DNA from: Noviherbaspirillum massiliense JC206
GTDB taxonomy: Bacteria; Pseudomonadota; Gammaproteobacteria; Burkholderiales; Burkholderiaceae_D
Length of the DNA stretch: 64,000 nucleotides
Assembly (NCBI RefSeq): GCF_000312045.1
Contig: NZ_HE978634.1
Location: forward strand, 928,337-992,336
Direction: 5' to 3'
In this document: positions 48,267 through 57,418 of the stretch, one piece after another
How positions within the stretch are numbered: position 1 is the stretch's first letter
Layout: each line of letters starts with the position of its first letter
Notes under the pieces: model-generated
Databases searched by the model: none
Told to the model about the DNA's origin: nothing
The model's input: the letters and a program-made list of their open reading frames with translations, nothing else
Made by a program: the position numbers and the translations under genes

Positions 48267-49172
48267 TCATGCGCTCATCGTTCCGGGCAGCTGCACTTGC
48301 GGGTCCAGCTTGAGCGTGGCGAGGAATCCGGCGAACTTCTCCGCGATGGCCGGATGCTTCAGCGCGTAGGTGACGGATGCTTCCATGTAGCCGAGCTTGC
48401 AGCCGCAGTCATAGCGCTGGCCCATGAATTCATAGGCCAGCACCGGGTGCGCGGCCAGCATGGCGGCGATTCCATCGGTCAGCTGGATTTCACCGCCGGT
48501 GCCCGGCTTCACCTTCTCGAGGTGGTCGAAAATCTCCGGCGTGAAGATATAGCGGCCGACCACGCCCAGCGTGGAGGGAGCGACTTCCGGCGCGGGCTTT
48601 TCGACGATGTCGGCGATGCGATGAATGCGCACTCCCATGGACTGCGGCTTCACGATGCCGTACTGGTTGGTCTGATCGAGCGGCACGGTTTGCACGCCGA
48701 TCACCGAACTTGCATGCTGCTCATACAGACTGACCATCTGCCTGAGCACCGGCACGTCTGCATCGATCAAATCGTCGGCGAGGACCACGGCAAAGGGCTC
48801 GTCTCCGACCAGCGGCCGCGCGCACATGACGGCATGGCCAAGGCCGAGCGCTTCGCTTTGCCGCACATAGGAGTAATGCAGCTTGTCCGGCAGCAGGGAT
48901 TGGATTTCCTTGAGCAGCCTGAGCTTGCCGTGGGATGCGAGTTCCGACTCGAGCTCATATGCCTTGTCGAAGTGGTCCTCGATTGTCCGCTTGTTGCGCC
49001 CGGTCACAAAAATCATTTCCGTGATGCCGGCAGCAGCCGCTTCTTCCACCGCATACTGGATCAGCGGCTTGTCCACGATGGGCAGCATTTCCTTGGGCGA
49101 AGCCTTGGTGACGGGCAGGAAGCGTGTCCCGAGGCCGGCTACCGGAAATACAGCTTTACGAATTTTCGTCAT
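48267..49172 (-). CDS. galU: UTP--glucose-1-phosphate uridylyltransferase
   Basis: 301 residues from [20 protein letters not shown]. Motifs of GalU are [89 protein letters not shown] and [11 protein letters not shown]. It makes UDP-glucose, the precursor for polysaccharides and, through an epimerase, UDP-galactose. It is read divergently from the glycosyltransferase-flavoprotein fusion (50153). An upstream in-frame ATG was not used. Confidence 0.95.
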   Translation of the reverse strand: MTKIRKAVFPVAGLGTRFLPVTKASPKEMLPIVDKPLIQYAVEEAAAAGITEMIFVTGRNKRTIEDHFDKAYELESELASHGKLRLLKEIQSLLPDKLHYSYVRQSEALGLGHAVMCARPLVGDEPFAVVLADDLIDADVPVLRQMVSLYEQHASSVIGVQTVPLDQTNQYGIVKPQSMGVRIHRIADIVEKPAPEVAPSTLGVVGRYIFTPEIFDHLEKVKPGTGGEIQLTDGIAAMLAAHPVLAYEFMGQRYDCGCKLGYMEASVTYALKHPAIAEKFAGFLATLKLDPQVQLPGTMSA

Positions 49173-50152
49173 CTTGTCGTCTCTCTTTTGGTCCAGGGTT
49201 TGAACATCTTGCAGCATCTTCAGCGCGTAACGATTACATGGTGCTGCCTTTTTTTACATAGGCATTCCTGCATCGCATCGATCATGCAAAACAGGAGCGG
49301 CCGGTGATGTGAAATTCGTGTTTTGTTAATCCGGTGCGCCGGCTTGGAATGAATACAAGCAGAAAGCGTACCGGCGATTAATTCTGCACGCGGAAGATGC
49401 GCGCAACGGGAAGGCCCGACGGGCAGCGATGCCGAAGCGATGCACTTTGCGTTTCATCGGCATAGCTGTCTGCCGGAGGCATTTTTGCTTCAGCACAGCC
49501 GTACAGGCACTCTTCCCGGCGCAGTAGTGAGCATTGCGGAAAGAGTCATGGAGTGAGTTGACAAGAATCAGCGTGCATTGCTGATCGATCCGTATAGTTA
49601 TCGTGATTTGCGCGAGACCGCATTGCCGCTGCAATGCTGTGCTTGTGAACCGGAAAGGCAAGCGCCATTAGCGTCTTCCGATTGAAGAACATCAAACAAA
49701 CCGCGCGTGGTCGCTCTGCCTGTGGCGGGGCTGCGACCGGCCGGTTTTCAAGGGGGAAAATTGCGCGACGACACCGGCACAGCTCTTGCGTAACACGATG
49801 TAACCGGCACTGCACGGTTTCGTTGCATCGTTGTGAGGAGGTGATGCACCCGAGGATCGATTTTTTGAATGGTGAAGAAACAGAGTGCAAATGCTTTTCG
49901 CAGCTCAAGCCTTTTCCACCGCTTGAACAAGCCCTATGAAATGACAGTCATGTTTCTCCACAGCCCACCTTTTGTTCAGCCAGGCCGGAAGGCAGCACTT
50001 GCATCAGCATCCGACCGAGGTTTTCAGCCCATCTTCCCTGTGCCAGGCAACGCGTATGCAGCAGGTTTGCATGCCGACCGGGTAAGGCATCGCTCCCATC
50101 ACCAGACACGTTCGTTCCAATTTCACGCCGTTACGGCAAGGAGATAGAAAGC
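49173..50152. other. 980-base divergent region
   Basis: The longest gene-free stretch here. It separates galU (minus) from the fusion gene (plus) and must carry both control regions. It has many small ORFs, none recognisable. Notable is GAGGAGGTGATG (49835-49846), which matches the 16S anti-Shine-Dalgarno complement very closely. The ATG in it opens a 31-codon frame, but it lies too close to the purine run to be a normal start. A clear ribosome-binding site (AAGGAGA) precedes 50153. Confidence 0.5.
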
Positions 50153-52780
50153 ATGGCATCTTCCATCATCGTTTTTTCGCACCTGCGTTGGGAATTCGTG
50201 TATCAGCGTCCGCAGCACCTGCTGTCGCGCCTGGCCAAGCATTATCCGATCGTCTTCATCGAGGAACCGATCTTCAATGAGAAGGAATCCTTCATGAAGA
50301 CCTATTCCCCGGCGCCCAACATCCTGGTCTGCCAGCCGCATACCCCGGTCGACGCGCCAGGCTTCCATGACGACCAGTTGCCCTATCTGCGCAAGCTGGT
50401 GCGTCAGGTCGTGCGCGATTACCAGGACCATATCGCCTGGTTCTATACGCCGATGGCGCTGCCGCTGCTGCAGGAGATGCAGCCGCGACTGGTGGTGTAC
50501 GACTGCATGGATGAACTCGCTGCTTTCAAGAACGCGCCAAAGCAGTTGCTGCAGCGTGAGAACGCGGTGTTGAAAGTGGCGGATATCGTGTTTACCGGCG
50601 GCCCCAGCCTGTATCGTTCCAAGAAGGATCGCCATCCCAACGTGCACTGCTTCCCGAGCAGCGTCGATGTGAAGCACTTCGAGCAGGCTCTGGATCGCAC
50701 CAATTCCCATCCTCTGCACAGGGACATACCGGGCCCGCGGCTCGGCTTTTACGGCGTCATCGACGAGCGCCTCGACGCCGGCCTGGTCGGCAAGCTGGCG
50801 GATGCCCATCCCCAGTGGCAGATCGTGCTGGTCGGCCCCGTGGTGAAAATCGATCCCGCCACTCTGCCCAGGCGGCCGAACATCCATTACCTCGGGCAGC
50901 AGCCCTATGAAGCACTGCCGCACTTCCTTGCGGGCTGGGACGTGTGCATGCTGCCGTTCGCAATGAACGAGTCGACCAAGTTCATCAGCCCAACCAAGAC
51001 CCTCGAATACATGGCCGCCGAACTGCCCATCGTCAGCACGCCCGTCAAGGATGTGGCGGATGTGTACAGCGACGTGGTGGCAATCGCCGGTGATGCGGAA
51101 TCCTTCATCAAGGCGTGCGAAGCCGCTCTCTTGGCAACGCCGCAGGAGCATGCGGAGAGGGTGGAGCGCATGCGCCAGAAGCTGAAGGCGACATCGTGGG
51201 ATGCCACTGCGGATAAGATGCGCGATCTGATGGATTCGACGCCGGGCGGCAAGCGCTACGAAACCTTCTTCGCCGAAGAGGCGGCCGATTCGGCCGCACA
51301 CGTCAACCGTCTGCCTCAGCAGGACAAGATACGGTATGCGAAGACCGTCATCATCGGCGCCGGGCCGACGGGGCTGAGCGCCGCCTATCATCTGGGACAC
51401 GATGCCGTGCTGCTCGACCGGAACGACATGGTCGGCGGCTGGTGCCGTTCGATCAAGGACAAGGGATTCACCTTCGATTACGCCGGCCACATCATGTTCT
51501 CGAACGATCCCTACGTGCTCGAGATGTACAAGATCCTGCTCGGGAACAACTTGCACTGGCAGAACCGGGAAGCCTGGATCTACAGCAAGAACGTCTACAC
51601 CCGCTATCCGTTCCAGGGCGCCTTGTACGGGCTTCCGCCGAAGGTCATCAACGAATGCATCATGGGGGCGATCGAGGCGCGCTACGGCACTGCCGGCAAT
51701 GAATGCCAGCGCGACGCGAAGACACAGAGCCTCGCGCCCGCCGATGCCGACGTGAAGGACTGCTGCGGCGAGAATGGTCTTGCCATGCCGGCATCGCGCG
51801 TTGCCGCTGCCGAGCGGGCTGCACCCGCCAATTTCGAGGAATTCATTTACCAGGTATGGGGCGCGGGCATCGCCAGGCACTTCGCCATTCCCTACAACCG
51901 CAAGCTGTGGACCGTGCCGCTGACGGAGATGGAAACCTCCTGGCTGGGTGGACGCGTTCCGCTGCCCAATCTGCAGGAAATCATCGAAGGTGCGCTGGAG
52001 CCTGTGGCCAAGCCGATGGGGCCGAATGCGCGCTTCGGCTATCCCTTGCGCGGCGGGTTCCAGGCGCTGATGTCAGGCTTCGTCCCGCACATCAAGGGTA
52101 CGATCGAACTGAATGCGGAAGTGGTGCAGATCTCGCCGGAAAAACACATGGTGACCCTGGCCGATGGCCGGCACTATCAGTATGACAGCCTGATCAGCAC
52201 GCTGCCCTTGCCGGAACTGGTCAAGATGGCCGGCGACGAAGCGCCGGAAGAAGTGCGCCAGGCTGCGCAGGCGCTCAGGCATGTCTCCATCCGTTGCGTG
52301 AACCTCGGCGTCGCACGCGAGAACATCACCGACAAGCACTGGATCTATTATCCGGAAGACACCATCTTCCACCGCATCTTCGTGCAGGGCAATGCCAGCC
52401 CGGATTGCAATCCGCCGGGCGGTTTCGGCCTGACCTGCGAAATCAGCTATTCGCCCTGGAAGCCCTTGCCGGTGGATGGACAGGAACTGATCGACCGCTG
52501 CTTCGCGGATTGCGTCAAGGTCGGGCTGCTGAAGGAAGACGACAAGCTGATCACCGCCAATCTGGTCGACATGCCCTACGCTTATGTCGTCTACGACCAT
52601 GCGCGCGCGAAGAACGTGGAAATCGTGAAATCCTGGTTCGCGCAGCACGACGTCCTGCTGTACGGCCGCTACAGCGAGTGGGAATACTACAACTCGGACC
52701 ATGCCTTCATTGCCGGCAAGAAAGCCGCCGAGGCGGTGAAGTGGCTGGAGCCGAAGAAGGCGGCAGCCGCAGCCGAGTAA
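50153..52780 (+). CDS. glycosyltransferase fused to UDP-galactopyranose-mutase-like flavoprotein
   Basis: 875 residues, two proteins in one frame. Residues ~1-375: a GT-B type glycosyltransferase (FSHLRWEFVYQRPQHLLSRL, VVYDCMDELAAFKNAPKQLL, GFYGVIDERLDAGLVGKLA, ISPTKTLEYMAAELPIVST). Residues ~397-865: an FAD enzyme of the amine oxidase / UDP-galactopyranose mutase-like group, with TVIIGAGPTGLSAAYHLG near 402, then MVGGWCRSIKDKGFTFDYAG, IPYNRKLWTVPLTEMETSWL and a C-terminal FAD segment YGRYSEWEYYNSDHAFIAGK. A Cys-containing insert (ECQRDAKTQ ... DCCGENG) interrupts the second domain at about 520-550. Taken together, these suggest that it makes and transfers an unusual sugar, perhaps galactofuranose. 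The ribosome-binding site AAGGAGA supports the start. Function is inference. Confidence 0.8.
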   Translation: MASSIIVFSHLRWEFVYQRPQHLLSRLAKHYPIVFIEEPIFNEKESFMKTYSPAPNILVCQPHTPVDAPGFHDDQLPYLRKLVRQVVRDYQDHIAWFYTPMALPLLQEMQPRLVVYDCMDELAAFKNAPKQLLQRENAVLKVADIVFTGGPSLYRSKKDRHPNVHCFPSSVDVKHFEQALDRTNSHPLHRDIPGPRLGFYGVIDERLDAGLVGKLADAHPQWQIVLVGPVVKIDPATLPRRPNIHYLGQQPYEALPHFLAGWDVCMLPFAMNESTKFISPTKTLEYMAAELPIVSTPVKDVADVYSDVVAIAGDAESFIKACEAALLATPQEHAERVERMRQKLKATSWDATADKMRDLMDSTPGGKRYETFFAEEAADSAAHVNRLPQQDKIRYAKTVIIGAGPTGLSAAYHLGHDAVLLDRNDMVGGWCRSIKDKGFTFDYAGHIMFSNDPYVLEMYKILLGNNLHWQNREAWIYSKNVYTRYPFQGALYGLPPKVINECIMGAIEARYGTAGNECQRDAKTQSLAPADADVKDCCGENGLAMPASRVAAAERAAPANFEEFIYQVWGAGIARHFAIPYNRKLWTVPLTEMETSWLGGRVPLPNLQEIIEGALEPVAKPMGPNARFGYPLRGGFQALMSGFVPHIKGTIELNAEVVQISPEKHMVTLADGRHYQYDSLISTLPLPELVKMAGDEAPEEVRQAAQALRHVSIRCVNLGVARENITDKHWIYYPEDTIFHRIFVQGNASPDCNPPGGFGLTCEISYSPWKPLPVDGQELIDRCFADCVKVGLLKEDDKLITANLVDMPYAYVVYDHARAKNVEIVKSWFAQHDVLLYGRYSEWEYYNSDHAFIAGKKAAEAVKWLEPKKAAAAAE

Positions 52781-52791
52781 GGGCGGGAGCA

Positions 52792-52831
52792 TGCGTGGCG
52801 CAGCAGGGTTCAAGCCTTGCTGCGCCACGCA
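52792..52831. repeat. 14-bp perfect inverted repeat after the fusion gene
   Basis: Arms 52792-52805 (TGCGTGGCGCAGCA) and 52818-52831 are exact complements around a 12-base loop, starting 12 bases past the fusion stop. No T run follows, so it is a stable hairpin rather than a standard terminator. I saw no second copy in the window. Confidence 0.75.
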
Positions 52832-52899
52832 GCCATTCAAGGCGCGGGCTTTGCCCGTTTTCCCTTACCGAGGGTTTCACGGAGCATTCGGGAGCAGAC

Positions 52900-53319
52900 A
52901 TGGACAATCACCCCTCTTCACCGTCCACGCAAGGCGTCGCCCGCATCAGGGGCGGCAGCGTCAACCTGTCCGGCCCGGGCCCGGAAGTGATGGCGGCTTC
53001 CACCCTGCGGGGCGACAAGGTCGTCAACCTGCAGGGCGAGGCCCTGGGAGAAATCGAAGAGATCATGCTCGACGTGCCCAGCGGAACCATTGCCTACGCA
53101 GTCCTATCCTTCGGCGGCGTGATGGGCATAGGCAACAAGCTGTTTGCCATTCCCTGGGAGGCGTTGACGCTCGATGCCGACCGCAAGTGCTTCGTGCTCG
53201 ACATCGATCGCGAGCGGCTGAAGAATGCGCCCGGCTTCGACAAGGATCACTGGCCTTCCATGGCTGATCCGGACTGGGAGGCCCAGGTGCAGGCGTATTA
53301 CGGCCACTACCGGGATTGA
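52900..53319 (+). CDS. PRC-barrel domain protein
   Basis: 139 residues from the ATG at 52900, behind GGAG. A PRC-barrel core is visible: ASTLRGDKVVNLQGEALGEI, EIMLDVPSGTIAYAVLSFGG and KLFAIPWEALTLDADRKCFV. The C-terminus (PGFDKDHWPSMADPDWEAQV) is of the type seen in stress-associated PRC proteins. These bind RNA or photosynthetic/ribosomal partners in other systems, but here the role is unknown. A second PRC protein lies at 62372. Confidence 0.82.
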   Translation: MDNHPSSPSTQGVARIRGGSVNLSGPGPEVMAASTLRGDKVVNLQGEALGEIEEIMLDVPSGTIAYAVLSFGGVMGIGNKLFAIPWEALTLDADRKCFVLDIDRERLKNAPGFDKDHWPSMADPDWEAQVQAYYGHYRD

Positions 53320-53415
53320 TGCCTGCCGTGTTGCCCGGTTCTCCCCCTTTGCAGCATGGTGCCCGGGCGACACGCGGCTGTTTACCAGGACTCTGCCCTC
53401 CGGCAGCAGGCCCCG

Positions 53416-53901
53416 ATGCTCTCGATTGACTGGGGCGAACTGTTCCGCCTGAGCGTGCCGCTGCCGGAATTGCTGGTTCGCGGCACGGTCATGTACTGGT
53501 TCCTGTTTCTCCTGTTCCGTTTCTTCGTCAGTCGCGGCGTGGGTGAGGTGGGCATCAGCGACATCCTCATCATGGTGATCGTCGCCGATGCGGCGCAGAA
53601 TGCAATGGCGGGGGAATACAAGTCCATCACCGACGGCATGATCCTGGTGGCCACGCTGGTCGGGTGGAATGTGGCATTCGACTGGCTGAGCTATCACTTT
53701 TCAGTGTTCCGCCGCTTCGCCGCGCCGCCGCCGCTACGCTTGGTCAAGGATGGAAAAATGCAGCGCGGGAACATGCGCAGGCAATACATTTCCGAAGCCG
53801 AGCTGATGGTGAAGCTGCGCGAAGCGGGTGTCGAGGATATCCGCGAAGTCAAGAGCGCCTACCTCGAACCCACCGGGGAAATCAGCGTGATAAAGAAATA
53901 G
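53416..53901 (+). CDS. DUF421 (YetF-like) membrane protein
   Basis: 161 residues from MLSIDWGELFRLSVPLPELL. Three hydrophobic segments (VMYWFLFLLFRFF, SDILIMVIVADAAQNAM, MILVATLVGWNVAFDWLSYHF) are followed by the DUF421 C-terminal domain (PPPLRLVKDGKMQRGNMRRQ, YISEAELMVKLREAGVEDIR, VKSAYLEPTGEISVI). The function of the family is unknown; it is often found near stress genes, as here. The upstream in-frame ATG (53356) is less likely. Confidence 0.84.
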   Translation: MLSIDWGELFRLSVPLPELLVRGTVMYWFLFLLFRFFVSRGVGEVGISDILIMVIVADAAQNAMAGEYKSITDGMILVATLVGWNVAFDWLSYHFSVFRRFAAPPPLRLVKDGKMQRGNMRRQYISEAELMVKLREAGVEDIREVKSAYLEPTGEISVIKK

Positions 53902-53996
53902 CACCGGATTTCGCGCAGCTGCCCCGCGGCGTGCGATCCGGGTGTGCACCGGCTGCGGATCGGAAGGCCGCCCCCCGACCGGCTCACCTATACGAG

Positions 53997-54695
53997 CTAA
54001 TTCACCGGCCTGCGCGAACGTATCCTCGGGCGGCTGTCCCGGTGTGCGCGCGGTACCAGGCGTTCGCGTCGCATCAGGCTCTTTGTCGGCAGGCGCAGGC
54101 TCTCGGCCCCGAGTGCGTCCGACGGATCGGCCAGCTCTTCGTGGTAAGGAAAGGTTGGCATCTCCGTCACAGCCGCATCGAAGGCTTCTTCATCCCAGGC
54201 CGAATCGAAGAATGCCTCGCCCAGGCCTTCGCCGAGGAATTCGGACGCGTCCCATTTCTTCGTCATGCGCTCCACGAGCTGGGCAGCCTGCGACAGCTCA
54301 TCTTCGGTGACATCCGCCGCCTGCAATTCGTCGCTGATACGTTCCAGCCTGCCGGCCAGACCAGCCTTGTATCCGCTGGCGAGCGTGGTGAGCACCAATG
54401 CAGGGCCGCACGGCGCCACTGCGGCAAGGCGCTGCCGTGCCTGGATCTCGACATAGGCGAGCCCGATCTTCCGGGTGCGGGAAAGCGTTTCGCGCAGCAG
54501 CGCATAGAGTTTTTCACCGCCCGGTGCCGGGCTCAGGTAGTAAGGCGTTTCGAAAGCGAGGAAGGGGACTTCACGGGCGTCAACAAAGGCGAAGATGTCT
54601 ACCGCATGGGTCAGTCCGGCATCGGCCGGGTTTCGGTTTTCTTCAGACAGGATCACGGAGGAAATTCCCTTGAATTTGATGAAGACGCCCTGCAA
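53997..54695 (-). pseudogene. Ku-like DNA end-binding protein, N-terminally truncated
   Basis: The open frame starts at a TTG and encodes 232 residues. Its centre is a clear match in style to bacterial Ku: HAVDIFAFVDAREVPFLAFE, TPYYLSPAPGGEKLYALLRE, TLSRTRKIGLAYVEIQARQR and LAAVAPCGPALVLTTL, then AAQLVERMTKKWDASEFLG. The typical N-terminal third (KGxISFGLVxIPVxLY and following strands, about 65 residues) is missing. The frame upstream reads Arg/Ser-rich sequence without homology into the hemerythrin gene. The C-terminus is also diverged. Bacterial Ku works with LigD in non-homologous end joining; no ligD is in the window. I judge it a remnant, though a shortened product is possible. Confidence 0.65.
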
Positions 54696-54793
54696 GCCAC
54701 TGAAGCGGCGGCGAGGGCGCGTATTCCGGTAACGATGGTATGGATGACTGGCTGGCGGAGCGCAGGCGGAACCTGCTCCGCCGTGGGCCGGTA

Positions 54794-55393
54794 TCAGTGC
54801 ACGGTCTTTCTTTTTGCAGCGCTGGCTTTCGGCTTGGCAGCCATCTCGGGCATCTCTTCCATGATGCCGAGCTCCATGCGCAATTCCTCCTTGCGCTGGC
54901 GCACTTCCTCGCCCATGCCGGCGAGATCGACCTTTGCCTTCTTGGCTTGCGGGAAGATCTCCTTCTCTTCTTCTTCGACATGGTGCCGCACGTATTCGCC
55001 GAGGACGGTGAACTTGGCGTCATACAGCTCGTCGCCCGGATGCATGGATTGCAGTTCCTGGATCAGGTTCTTGGCGGTTGCATGCTCGACCTGGGCTTCG
55101 TCCAGCAGGTCCATATCCTTGATCGCGCCGCGCAGGGCCGGATAAAAAATTTCTTCCTCAATGCGCGTATGCATGGTCAGCTCGGCGCAAGCTCTTTCGA
55201 CCAGCATCTGCTTGTCGCTGTCGTCAGCCTTATCCTTCATCTTTTCGTACTGCTCGAACATCTTGTCGACCTTCTTGTGATCCTCCTTGAGGATGTTGAG
55301 CACGTTATTGGATGATGCTTTCGCAGGGGCCCGACGCGGCGCTCTGGCGGGCGCTTTCGTCGTCGTCGCTTTGTTGGCAGCAGTGCGTGGCAT
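54794..55393 (-). CDS. hemerythrin-domain protein
   Basis: 199 residues from MPRTAANKATTTKAPARAPR, start supported by AAGGAGA. A basic, Ala/Lys/Arg/Pro-rich N-terminus (~35 residues) precedes a four-helix hemerythrin domain with the metal ligands in LKEDHKKVDKMFEQYEK, MHTRIEEEIFYPALRGAI, VEHATAKNLIQELQSM and VRHHVEEEEKEIFPQAKKA. A Lys-rich tail follows. Such proteins bind a di-iron centre and are linked to oxygen or redox stress. The basic tails may bind nucleic acid. Confidence 0.88.
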   Translation of the reverse strand: MPRTAANKATTTKAPARAPRRAPAKASSNNVLNILKEDHKKVDKMFEQYEKMKDKADDSDKQMLVERACAELTMHTRIEEEIFYPALRGAIKDMDLLDEAQVEHATAKNLIQELQSMHPGDELYDAKFTVLGEYVRHHVEEEEKEIFPQAKKAKVDLAGMGEEVRQRKEELRMELGIMEEMPEMAAKPKASAAKRKTVH

Positions 55394-55634
55394 GGTGTTC
55401 TCCTTGAGTTGTAATGTGCGTGCACTGCTTCGCAAGCTTCATGCCAAGGGAGGCAAGGATGCAACATGCTCCAGCTTCTTGAATCTTGTGGATTTGTTTG
55501 GCCGTCTCATGACGGACGCGCATGTTCCGGGAAAAACTTGCGCATGAGTCCGGTAAATCTTACAGGGCGGACAATATTCCGAAAGCTTGGAAAATGCGGA
55601 GCCCGCGCAGCGGCGGGCGAGCCAGGGGCGGATT

Positions 55635-56738
55635 TCAGAAGGGCAAGACGAGCGTGTCCCGGTGTCCTTCTGGCTGCGCCTGCAGCAGCGCTTCGGCTGC
55701 GTCGGCGACGCGCACCGGCGCCACCTGTGTGAGGCAGTGGTGATGCCCTTGCGGGCAGACGCTCTTGTAGCAGTAGCGGCAGGGCACATCCTGATACAGG
55801 ACGCGATTGGGGACACGCCACGGCGTGTGCTGCGGATTGGTCAGTGCATACAGGTCGACCAGGGGCGTGCCGAGTGCGGCCGCCATGTGGGCGGGTCCGG
55901 TATTGTTCGAAATCATGAGTGGCGCAAGCTTGATCAATGCCGCCAGGCGCCCGAGATCGAGCCGGCCCGCGAAGGAGCAGGCATGGTTCAAACCTGTGCG
56001 GATCTCGTCCACCAGCGCCGCTTCGCCGGCATCCCCGGTAAACACGAGCGGACAGCCGAAGCGCCGCTCCAGCTCTTTCGCCACTTCCCGCCATTGCCGC
56101 GGTGGATAGCGGCGCGATGCGGCGGTGGCGCCCGGGTGCAGGACGATCCAGCGCGTTCCTTCGCCTATGCCCAATTCCTGCAGCTGGCGCCGCATCCAGG
56201 CCATGTCCTCAGCCGGCACCCGGAAGGACAGCCGGTCGTCATCGGCATGCGCGCCGACAGTGGCGACGAGGTCGAGCTGCCTTTGCACTTCATGCCGCAC
56301 GCGCTGCTGCGGCTCCGGGTCCGGTACCCAGTCGCTCAGCAACTGGTAAGGGTTTTCGTGGCAATGCGCCAGGCGCAGGGGAATGCCGGCGAGATAGCAG
56401 AACAGCGCCGCCGGCAGGGGGCTCTGGCTGTAGGTGGTGAAAATCACGGCGGCATCGAATCCGCGCGCGCGCAGCGTTTCCACCATCGCCAGGTCCACCG
56501 AGAGGTCATGCGGACGGCTGATCTTCATCCATGGCGAGGCGTATTCGATCAGTTCATCGACTTCGGGCACGAAACGGGCGACGGCGCCGCCGCTGCCGGA
56601 GCTCATCAAAGTGATGCGGCGGCCGGGCACCGCCTGCTTCAACGCGCGCATGGCCGGTGTGCACATCAGCACGTCGCCCAATTGGTCGAGGCGGATGCAC
56701 AGCAGGTTTCTGGCCTGGTTCCAGCGTGGATCGCTCAT
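55635..56738 (-). CDS. glycosyltransferase family 9 (heptosyltransferase-like)
   Basis: 367 residues from MSDPRWNQARNLLCIRLDQL. GT9 hallmarks: LLCIRLDQLGDVLMCTPAMR at the start, WIVLHPGATAASRRYPPRQW, GDAGEAALVDEI and the acceptor/donor loop LMISNNTGPAHMAAALGTPL. It lies at the end of a four-gene set with a HAD phosphatase, an SDR and a GT4 enzyme. The start overlaps the HAD gene stop by 4 bases (ATGA), so the two are translationally coupled. It likely adds a heptose-like sugar from a nucleotide donor. The donor is not known. Confidence 0.9.
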   Translation of the reverse strand: MSDPRWNQARNLLCIRLDQLGDVLMCTPAMRALKQAVPGRRITLMSSGSGGAVARFVPEVDELIEYASPWMKISRPHDLSVDLAMVETLRARGFDAAVIFTTYSQSPLPAALFCYLAGIPLRLAHCHENPYQLLSDWVPDPEPQQRVRHEVQRQLDLVATVGAHADDDRLSFRVPAEDMAWMRRQLQELGIGEGTRWIVLHPGATAASRRYPPRQWREVAKELERRFGCPLVFTGDAGEAALVDEIRTGLNHACSFAGRLDLGRLAALIKLAPLMISNNTGPAHMAAALGTPLVDLYALTNPQHTPWRVPNRVLYQDVPCRYCYKSVCPQGHHHCLTQVAPVRVADAAEALLQAQPEGHRDTLVLPF

Positions 56739-57328
56739 GGACGAGAAGCTTCCCGGTGAAGTGCCGGCAGCGGGCCCTCGCGCGCGGCAATCACGTGTGC
56801 GGCGAAATAGAGGTCGGGTGCCACCAGGTGCGGCGTACGCAGCTCCGACCTGCGCCATTCGGTCTCATTGCCGTTGTCGATCAGGACCGTATTGCAGCCG
56901 GCGCGCCTGCCGGCTTCGACGTCATTGAGGATGTCGCCGATCATCCAGGACTGCGACAAGTCGATTCCGTGCTCGGCGGCGGCACGCTCCAGAAGGCCAG
57001 GCAAGGGCTTGCGGCAATCGCATTCCATTGCATAGTGCGGTACGACCCCATCGGGGCTGTGCGGGCAGTAGTAGAAGCCGGTCAGGCTCACGCCGTATTG
57101 CGCGAGCAGTTCATCCAGGCGCTGGCGCACCGGCACCAGTGCCTCCTCGGTGAAGAATCCTTTCGCAATGCCGGCCTGGTTCGTTATCACGAACAGGGCA
57201 TAGCCCAGGGTCTGAAACAGTTGCAGCGCCTGGCCTGCCTGCCAGGTAAGCCGCATCTGATCGATATTGACGCTGTATGGCACGTCTTCGATGAGCGTGC
57301 CATCCTTGTCCAGAAATATTGCGCGCAT
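56735..57328 (-). CDS. HAD-IIIA phosphatase, GmhB-like
   Basis: 197 residues from MRAIFLDKDGTLIEDVPYSV. HAD motifs are FLDKDGTLIE, LFVITNQAGIAKGFF, CRKPLPGLLERAAAEHGI and SWMIGDILNDVEAGRRAGC. A zinc site matching GmhB is seen in YCPHSPDG and ECDCRKP (Cys, His, Cys, Cys). GmhB removes the C7 phosphate from D-glycero-manno-heptose 1,7-bisphosphate. This copy sits with GT9 and GT4 genes and no heptose kinase or isomerase is next to it. It may serve a glycan other than LPS core. Confidence 0.87.
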   Translation of the reverse strand: MRAIFLDKDGTLIEDVPYSVNIDQMRLTWQAGQALQLFQTLGYALFVITNQAGIAKGFFTEEALVPVRQRLDELLAQYGVSLTGFYYCPHSPDGVVPHYAMECDCRKPLPGLLERAAAEHGIDLSQSWMIGDILNDVEAGRRAGCNTVLIDNGNETEWRRSELRTPHLVAPDLYFAAHVIAAREGPLPALHREASRP

Positions 57329-57418
57329 GGCGGGAGCTTTCGTGATTGCTGTCGCAGCCGGTGCCCGTGCGGGCACCAAGGTAGGTCCCTCGGGCCTGCA
57401 CGGGAGCGGCGCCATGTG

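Noticed and set aside
46929-49307. 792-codon frame on the plus strand
   Set aside because: Antisense to the hybrid kinase and galU, both of which have clear motifs; it shows no signal or family pattern.
49869-50147. 92-codon frame before the fusion gene
   Set aside because: No ribosome-binding site and no family pattern; it runs into the leader of the fusion gene.
50123-51880. 585-codon frame antisense to the GT fusion
   Set aside because: The plus-strand fusion has intact motifs through both domains; the antisense frame has none.
53664-55145. 493-codon plus-strand frame over the Ku and hemerythrin genes
   Set aside because: It covers the reverse strand of the hemerythrin gene, whose metal ligands are clear; no family pattern is seen.
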